Below are positions 58,561 to 64,000 of a stretch of DNA of 64,000 nt, in pieces (positions within the stretch are counted from its first letter, which is position 1; each line of letters starts with the position of its first letter). Made by a program: the position numbers and the translations under genes. The notes beneath the pieces were generated by a model that saw nothing but the letters and a program-made list of their open reading frames with translations, was not told the DNA's origin and did no database searches. Source of the stretch: Ascaphus truei. Taxonomy: Eukaryota; Chordata; Amphibia; Anura; Ascaphidae. The stretch spans positions 2,209,068 through 2,273,067 of the forward strand of contig CM071587.1 of NCBI GenBank assembly GCA_036426205.1, written 5' to 3'.

Positions 58561-59316
58561 AGTGATGAGCCCTGCGTGCACCAAGTCGCGCCGGATCATG
58601 TACTTGGTCTATGTTGTCAGACCTGAGACGTCGGCGCGGTTGCCCGCGTTTGAGAGGTACTTAGTTGCTGGGGACGGTATGTGCGGTCGCCCTTACTTGG
58701 CGTGGACGCGTGATGGCTGCTGGCCAGTGTGAGGGGTGTTTTCTCCCGAGGTGTGGTGTGTGTACCTGGATTACGAGCCTGTGTGGTGCATCCGTGTGCG
58801 CTTGGCGTGTGGATCACTGTTGCGGCGGTGGCTATCCCAGGAGCGTTGTGCCATTGACGAAAGCGCGTTCTTCTCCTCGTGGTGCTAGAGAGTCTTGCGT
58901 TTGTCTGTGTGGTTGTCGCTCCCTCCGTGTTGAGGTGGGTGGCTGGTGTTTACACTGAAGAGGCTCCTACGTAGTCTCAAGTGCTTGGGTGGATCCTCTG
59001 AAGCTATCCGTCTGTACGGTAGACTCCCCGCCGTCTGTCTAGCACTGACTTCTAGGACTTCGGCTGGGCTATGGCGGCGCGGCGGCGATTCCTTCTCTGA
59101 TAAGTGCCTCTAGATCGCGTCAATCGCCTGGGCTCTTTTACGCGCCGCGGCAGCGGCGGAATTTGCTAGAGGCAGGCGGTAGCATTGTCTGCTCCTCCTC
59201 TTCTATGCGCGCTCTTTTTCTGCCCTTACGGCTGCTCTCTACGACCATATTCGGCCCTGGAGCACGTGCGGCCTCTGCTGTGGCTCGCGCCTCCTTGTGG
59301 TAGCGTCGCGCTTGCG

Positions 59317-59845
59317 CTAGACGCGTGAGATTGCACTGATCTGATGACCTTGATGAGTGTCTGGATATGCTTGCGCGTGCGATGCAGTTTCCAGCAAAAG
59401 GTCTTTTCTTGGTCTTCGGCCTCTAGTAATAGTGGTCTGCACGAAGCCGTCACGCTCCAGGTCAGTTGCCTCCTGCTGGTCGCGTTCGCTGAGGCTTTCC
59501 TCTGTGTTAATTTTTTTAGGTAGGCGAGATATGTTTGTGACAGCATTTGTTAACGTTTGTGATCTGACCCTCAATTGGGCTATAGCTTGCCTAATTTGTT
59601 TCTCCTGATCACTAGTGCTTGCAACGTTACATATTTCACGACCAGTGTCCTCCCAGGCCTTCTCTAACCTTTCGCGGTGGCTCGCTTCAATGTCATTCTC
59701 ATATTTTTCGGGGGCCTTTTGTGTCAGTGTGGAATGTCCGGTTAGGCCTTGCGCCTGCCTGCGCCTGTTGCAGATGCGCAGCGGTTCTGTGTCTGAGAGA
59801 TCGCTTTCCTGCGTGATGTCTGGTGAGGCTCTGAGTTCTGCCATG
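59317..59845 (-). pseudogene. Gag N-terminal remnant
   Basis: A frame reads from MAELRASPDITQESDLSD at 59845 to a stop near 59317, about 175 codons. It contains a charged, probably helical segment (ERLEKAWEDTGREICNVAS) and QAIAQLRVRSQTLTNAVTNI. The longer open frame starting at 60042 is less gag-like upstream of this methionine, so I prefer 59845. Downstream the frame breaks in alanine/arginine-rich sequence. Confidence 0.55.
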
Positions 59846-60428
59846 CTGTAGGTGTGTGTGTAGGCCTTTGCCAGTGGTGTGGCGTGCGGTCTTTTACCTG
59901 TCAGCGATGGGCGTCTGCTCAGATGATGCCGAGGCGGGTGTGTCCTGCAGCGTGGCAGCGTTGGGGTAGCGGTACTTACAGGTGTCCGGTGGCTCCCACT
60001 GTGGGGCTTGCAGCGGGGTGGACCAGACAGAGAAAAAGGCAATTAGGTTTTTGGGTGTACAGTCTGTTTGCAAAGCTGCTGCCTTGTGTGCAGGGTTGCT
60101 TGTGCAGTGTAAGCTGCTGCTTCTCTGTAAGGTTGCAGGCTGTGTGCAGTTTGCTGTATAAAGCTTGCTGCCCTGTCTGGCAGAGTGGAAGCTGCTGCTT
60201 GTCCTGGGGTGCAGAGACTATTCTGTTATAGCATAAAGTCTTTGAGTAGTAGCCCTGGTGTGATCCCAACACAGGTTTTTTGTTTACTGTTCTGTTTTAA
60301 ACTGCTGCTTGTTTTTGCAGAAAGCTGTAGCAGTTTGCTGTATAGCTGTGTGAGAGCTGCACCTTGTAGCATGGAAGGTGTGAGTGATAGCTTCTGCGTA
60401 GACCTCTAATACACGGTCTCTCTCTTAC

Positions 60429-60971
60429 TGTCCGGGAACCAGGGTCACGAATGATGTGTGAATGATTCCAGTAAGCTCAACTCATGTCCTCCCTCTTCCA
60501 AAGCATGACAAGTCCTTAATGTCTTTCTTAATTTTATTGCTGGATTAGAAAACACAGGAACTCGTAGGTGTAATGTAGGTAGAGAGTGCTTCTCTATGTG
60601 GGATGCTTCTATGGGGTTAGACTATGGTAAGAGAGAAAGGCCTTACCAGGGGTGGATGCAGACAGGTCTGTACTCACTGTAATCTAGGGTGGAAAAGAAA
60701 GTGAGGGGCAGGGGTCACACTAAAGGTTGAGTGGGACTGCACTAACTGTCAGCAAAAGACAGGGGAGAACATGGGAAAGTCCATTAACTGGGAGGACTGG
60801 AGAAGCTGCAGTAGCAGTTCACTGATTATGTGCTCAGAGGCAAAAAATGCAACATTGTTGCATGTTACACAGGCACAGTGTGTGTATGTGGAGCCAATGC
60901 CTGCAGCTGAACTTAAGGAGCTGACAAGCAGAAGGGGGGTCGGGCAGGAATGTGATTCTTGTTCCATGACA
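60429..60971 (-). repeat. LTR, right copy (5' LTR of the element)
   Basis: 543 bp, begins TGTCCGGGAACCAGGG and ends GTTCCATGACA in plus-strand terms. It is followed by the second GATAT. On the minus strand this copy would promote transcription towards gag. Confidence 0.95.
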
Positions 60972-60976
60972 GATAT

Positions 60977-61029
60977 CCTGAAATCCTGACCTGTTGGTGG
61001 CCCTTGAGGATTGCAGTTGGCCACCCCTG
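60977..61029. mobile_element. H1 hAT-like MITE, copy 11, right part
   Basis: CCTGAAATCCTGACCTGTTG through GGCCACCCCTG is the remaining right arm of the H1 copy split by the BEL-like element. Confidence 0.9.
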
Positions 61030-61451
61030 ATTTAAAGCAATAATCAAGGCAGGGGGTGGTCGACAGAATATATAAATTCAATACAGTATATAGAAAAAAA
61101 AAGCACCACTGGAGAAGTTGGGAAAAAAGAAATCTTCATTATGTGGCCCACAAAAGGATGGTCAGACTGTCATAGAAAATGTATTATTTTATTAAATATC
61201 AATGCAGAAGGGGCGCGACGATATATTAAAACCCAAGTAAAAACAGCCACAATCCTGGACGAGCAAATAATCAAATACACGCAGAGATAATTTAAACCCA
61301 GTGATATACTATGTCAGATCCAGGTACAGCATGTGCGGGATCATATAACTTTCCACATATCTCCCCGAGTAAGTACCGGGTTTCATCATTATTATGGTTT
61401 ATTTGTGACGCGCCAATATATTCCGCAGCGGGTACAGAGTGACATCAGTTA
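61030..61451. other. Spacer with a short LINE-like fragment
   Basis: GACGCGCCAATATATTCCGC followed by AGCGGGTACAG at about 61409-61440 resembles a widespread vertebrate retroposon 3' motif. Otherwise unassigned AT-rich DNA. Confidence 0.4.
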
Positions 61452-61643
61452 GGCCGCGCTTATAGTGCCGGCGACAGCGACGTCGCGTCAAAACAAATGT
61501 ATTGACGCCGTCGCGTGCGCTTATTGTAGCAGCGGTGCGATGGCTTGATCGCGATCGCTGGAAGTCACTTTAATTTGATTTTTCCAGCGACTGCAGCATC
61601 ACGTAAGCGTCACCATCGTGTCGCAGTCACTATAAGCGCGGGC
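61452..61643. mobile_element. Harbinger-like MITE, copy 4
   Basis: GGCCGCGCTTATAGTGCCGG at the left and GTCACTATAAGCGCGGGC at the right, with TTA flanking both ends (61449-61451, 61644-61646). It aligns along most of its length with 45925-46111. Confidence 0.92.
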
Positions 61644-61789
61644 TTACATAAAGAGCATGACATACAAATAAAGCCTCGGATACAGTAGGTGCGCCACGCC
61701 TGCTGCAGAGGCGATCCGTGACCACAGGGATCTGGAGGAGATTCGAAGGGGAGGCGTCCCCAATCAGCTGTGATTCACAGTTCCTTACG

Positions 61790-62022
61790 GAGGCGTGCCC
61801 GTGACGTCACGTGAGCAGCTCGCCCTCATAAGCTGAACCGCGCAGTGACCCGGCCATCGCGCGAAAAAATCAAAAGATTTTGTCTCGCGAAAAATCGGGC
61901 GCGCCGTTGCCCTTGTGCCCGGGCGCTCTGTGGCCGTGCTCATTGCCTTACGGCCTTATGTTTGCGCCGCACGCATCGCGCTGACCATGGCCGCGGCCTA
62001 CGGACACACAAACATACAGAAG
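61790..62022 (+). other. CpG-rich segment with possible short first exon
   Basis: The region is dense in CpG, with CATCGCGCGAAAAAATC and TCTCGCGAAAAATCGGGCGC motifs. CTGACCATGG at 61981 is a good translation-start context. The frame ATG...AAG (61987-62022, reading MAAAYGHTNIQK) ends at GTAATG, a usable donor. This could be a CpG-island first exon, but equally an unrecognised GC-rich transposon. Confidence 0.25.
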
Positions 62023-62460
62023 GTAATGAGGGCTCTGATCCGGAGAGCTTACACTCTAGACGGAATAAGGGGCAATGTTGAAACAAAAGGTAAAGTGGCT
62101 GCACGTTGTGGGATTGCGTATACATCAAAATGGAGTATGGTCCAGCCGCACCACTGATCCCATTAAGGTTTGGGGGTGTGAATGTTAGGGGGTGTTAGAT
62201 AGCATGGAATTGTGTCCAGGGTACATAGTCGAGTAAGAGCACTACACAGCTGGAAGAACACAGCGTATATATTTATGTCGGAGGGGAAGAGCAGGCTGCT
62301 GGGGCGGCATGGTTAGAGGCCGCAGCTGAAGTCCCTGCGGGCGGAATGGCACATATGGTCGAGGCCGTTTGGTCGTAAGCAAATAAATGCCGGCGTTTTG
62401 GCCGCAGACGGGCCTTCTGGCTCAGCCGATCCGCCACTGAAACCACCGTTTCTATGGTAA
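62023..62460. other. Non-coding spacer
   Basis: No convincing exon or repeat; moderately GC-rich. Confidence 0.35.
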
Positions 62461-62660
62461 GTTTTACTAGTTAGGGTAGAGGGTTAATTCAAGGGAGTTT
62501 AGCGCTTAGGGTAGGGGGTTAACTTAAGGGGTTTTAGCAGGTACGGGTAGGGGGTTAATTTAACAAGTTTTCGCGGTTAGGGGTTTAATTTAAGGGCTAT
62601 TAGTGGTTAGGGTAGGGTTTTTTTTGGAGGGTAGGGGTTAAGGTAGGGGGTTTAGGCAGT
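62461..62660. repeat. Decayed about 35-40-bp tandem repeat
   Basis: Units related to GGTTAGGGTAGGGGGTTAAT and TTAAGGGGTTTTAGC recur about five times with drift. TTAGGG occurs inside but the period is not telomeric. Confidence 0.75.
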
Positions 62661-63464
62661 TTTCTAGCTGCAAAGTGGACGGCGACGGCAGTGGCAGGTC
62701 CCGGCGGCAGGGTGAGATGCGGCAAAGCGCCAGCGATCATTTGCTTGTGGTGAAACGGCCGTGACCTGTACTAGACCGCCTGCGGGCCACATGCAGCCCC
62801 CGGCCAACCTGTTGCTGACCAATGAAATAAAGTATCACATTACCTTTTTAGCGCAGCGTCCGACTCTGTTTCCAGTACGTTGCCAGGCCATGGAAATTTC
62901 TGATAGTATGAAGGCATATTGAACTCGGTATTCAACATCTGCTGTACAAGGCCTGTCTTATTTCCTGTCTGCTGAGACAACAGACAAGATGTTGGAAGAA
63001 TACAAATAGTGAACTTTATAGATCCAGAGACATCTTCCAGTCAAATATGCTATATTACTATTTTATTCAAAACTTGTGGATGAAATAAGACTGCAAAATG
63101 ATCCACTGATAAGGAATTAAATGAACAGACTATTTTATAGTAGCTGGTTAGAATATCTGGATGCTTGATTTCCAGGGAATAATATTATCTAGACACAAAT
63201 CCCTTTGCAATGCCAGACCTCATATCACCTCAGGCACTTGGGGATGAGTTTGGTGAGAGACAAACAAAGCCCTCTCAATTTCTAGGAATGGGTGTTCTCT
63301 GGTATCCTTTGGATTTTTATTACTTGGATAATATTATTACTATGGTTCATGTCCCTGTGATCCATTTCCTTTGGTGCTGTGCACCAGATGGTGGGATGTA
63401 TTGTGCAGGAACAGGAGCTCACCTCCAAAATCTTCTAAATTGAGTTAGTGACCACAAAGGATTT
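62661..63464. other. Non-coding stretch
   Basis: GC-rich to about 62810, then AT-rich unique-looking DNA. The 77-codon frame at 63210 has no recognisable features. Confidence 0.35.
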
Positions 63465-63468
63465 TTAA

Positions 63469-63914
63469 AGCAGCAGTCTTTAAAAAAAAAAAAAAAAAAA
63501 GAAGTGTTTCCCCTTTAATAAGTGCATCTATACAATCCACACAATGATAAGTAATTAGCTAAGTTGCCAATCGATCCATTCTCCTGTGATCGATCGGCGA
63601 AGATTCGGCTCGGGGGGTTCACTAAATGGCCGTCAGTGCAGCAGAAGAGAACCAAAGATGCAAAGTTCTGTGGGGCAGATCATGTGACCAGGCAGTCACT
63701 GGATACAATTGGTGCGCTGCTAGAGAGAGGGCAGGGCTCAAAAAGCGGTGTCAATTTGGAAATAGTTGCTATAGAAACAAAAAATGCTTGTTGCATTATA
63801 ATACATTAAATATTACATTCAGAGTTTGTTTTTTTAAGTATTTTCTCATAGTACAGAGCTGATTTATTTAAAAAAAAAAAAAAACACATGTAGGATATTG
63901 CTTGGTCTGCAGCT
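63469..63914. mobile_element. Possible TTAA-type TIR element, copy C
   Basis: TTAA then AGCAGCAGTC at the left (TTAA 63465-63468) and TCTGCAGC then TTTAA at the right (TTAA 63915-63918) are imperfect inverses resembling copy A's right end (TGCTGCTTTA). A-runs occur at 63482-63500 and 63872-63884. Interior similarity to copies A and B is weak. Confidence 0.4.
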
Positions 63915-64000
63915 TTAACGTTACAAACACATTTGTAATGTTTTCTCACATTCCTAATTCTCTTTATAAATTATTATATAAGGTATTCACTTCATAATAA

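Larger units (their letters stand above)
54893..60971 (-). mobile_element. Deleted BEL/Pao-like LTR retrotransposon
   Basis: Direct LTRs at 54893-55439 and 60429-60971 enclose 4,989 bp, and GATAT is duplicated at 54888-54892 and 60972-60976. Coding remnants run on the minus strand in the order gag, cysteine-rich segment, protease-like LDDQSNRSL, then the start of a pol-like region. Most of reverse transcriptase and all of RNase H and integrase are absent. The family call rests on resemblance to vertebrate BEL/Pao gag-pol (DUF1759/peptidase A17 type). It must move, if at all, by help from other copies. Confidence 0.85.

Noticed and set aside
62461..62660. Interstitial telomere because of TTAGGG
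   Set aside because: The motif occurs once per longer decayed unit rather than as tandem hexamers.
1..64000. CRISPR array, bacterial operon or phage
   Set aside because: The window has vertebrate features: MITEs, LTR elements, minisatellites and intron-type signals. None of the direct repeats have spacer architecture.

Overview
The window looks like a gene-poor stretch of a large vertebrate genome, most likely an amphibian (probably a frog). The reasons are the absence of long coding frames, eukaryotic splice and promoter signals, many small DNA transposons, minisatellites, and interspersed sequences of a type I associate with amphibian genomes. The species cannot be fixed from the sequence alone. 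No complete protein-coding gene is visible.

The left end (about 1.7-2.3 kb) is the most gene-like part. A MEF2-type site, an E-box, a CArG-like box, an M-CAT core and a TATA box lie in order ahead of a plausible non-coding first exon that ends in a GTGAGT donor. This suggests a muscle-type promoter reading rightwards, with much of the window possibly being a large first intron. A second exon-like segment ends at 8572, a 46-codon exon-like frame lies at 54513-54650, and a CpG-rich ATG-plus-donor candidate lies near 61987. None is certain.

The rest is mainly transposons and tandem repeats. I recognise (i) H1, a near-palindromic hAT-like MITE (11 copies, six to seven of eight target-site bases matching at most intact copies); (ii) H2, a hAT-like MITE with ends related to CAGGGGTGCGCAAA (6 copies, four with perfect 8-bp duplications); (iii) H3, a 156-bp hAT-like MITE present twice with one difference; (iv) a Harbinger-like MITE with TWA duplications (4 copies); (v) TTAA-flanked elements; (vi) a non-autonomous Helitron; (vii) long inverted-repeat elements; (viii) a solo LTR with TGTT duplication and a second LTR-like segment; and (ix) a deleted BEL/Pao-like LTR retrotransposon of about 6.1 kb on the minus strand, inserted into an H1 copy with a GATAT duplication. 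Large minisatellites lie at 5.2-5.9, 12.1-13.4, 15.5-16.1, 18.0-19.3, 28.5-29.1 (around an N gap), 30.9-31.2 and 53.9-54.2 kb.

Several elements are nested and give a relative chronology: H2 inside the 41-bp array, H1 inside a foldback arm, a solo LTR and H3 inside one TTAA element, and the BEL-like element inside H1. Differences between repeat copies in some places are mostly one-base indels, so part of the apparent decay may be consensus error in the assembly.
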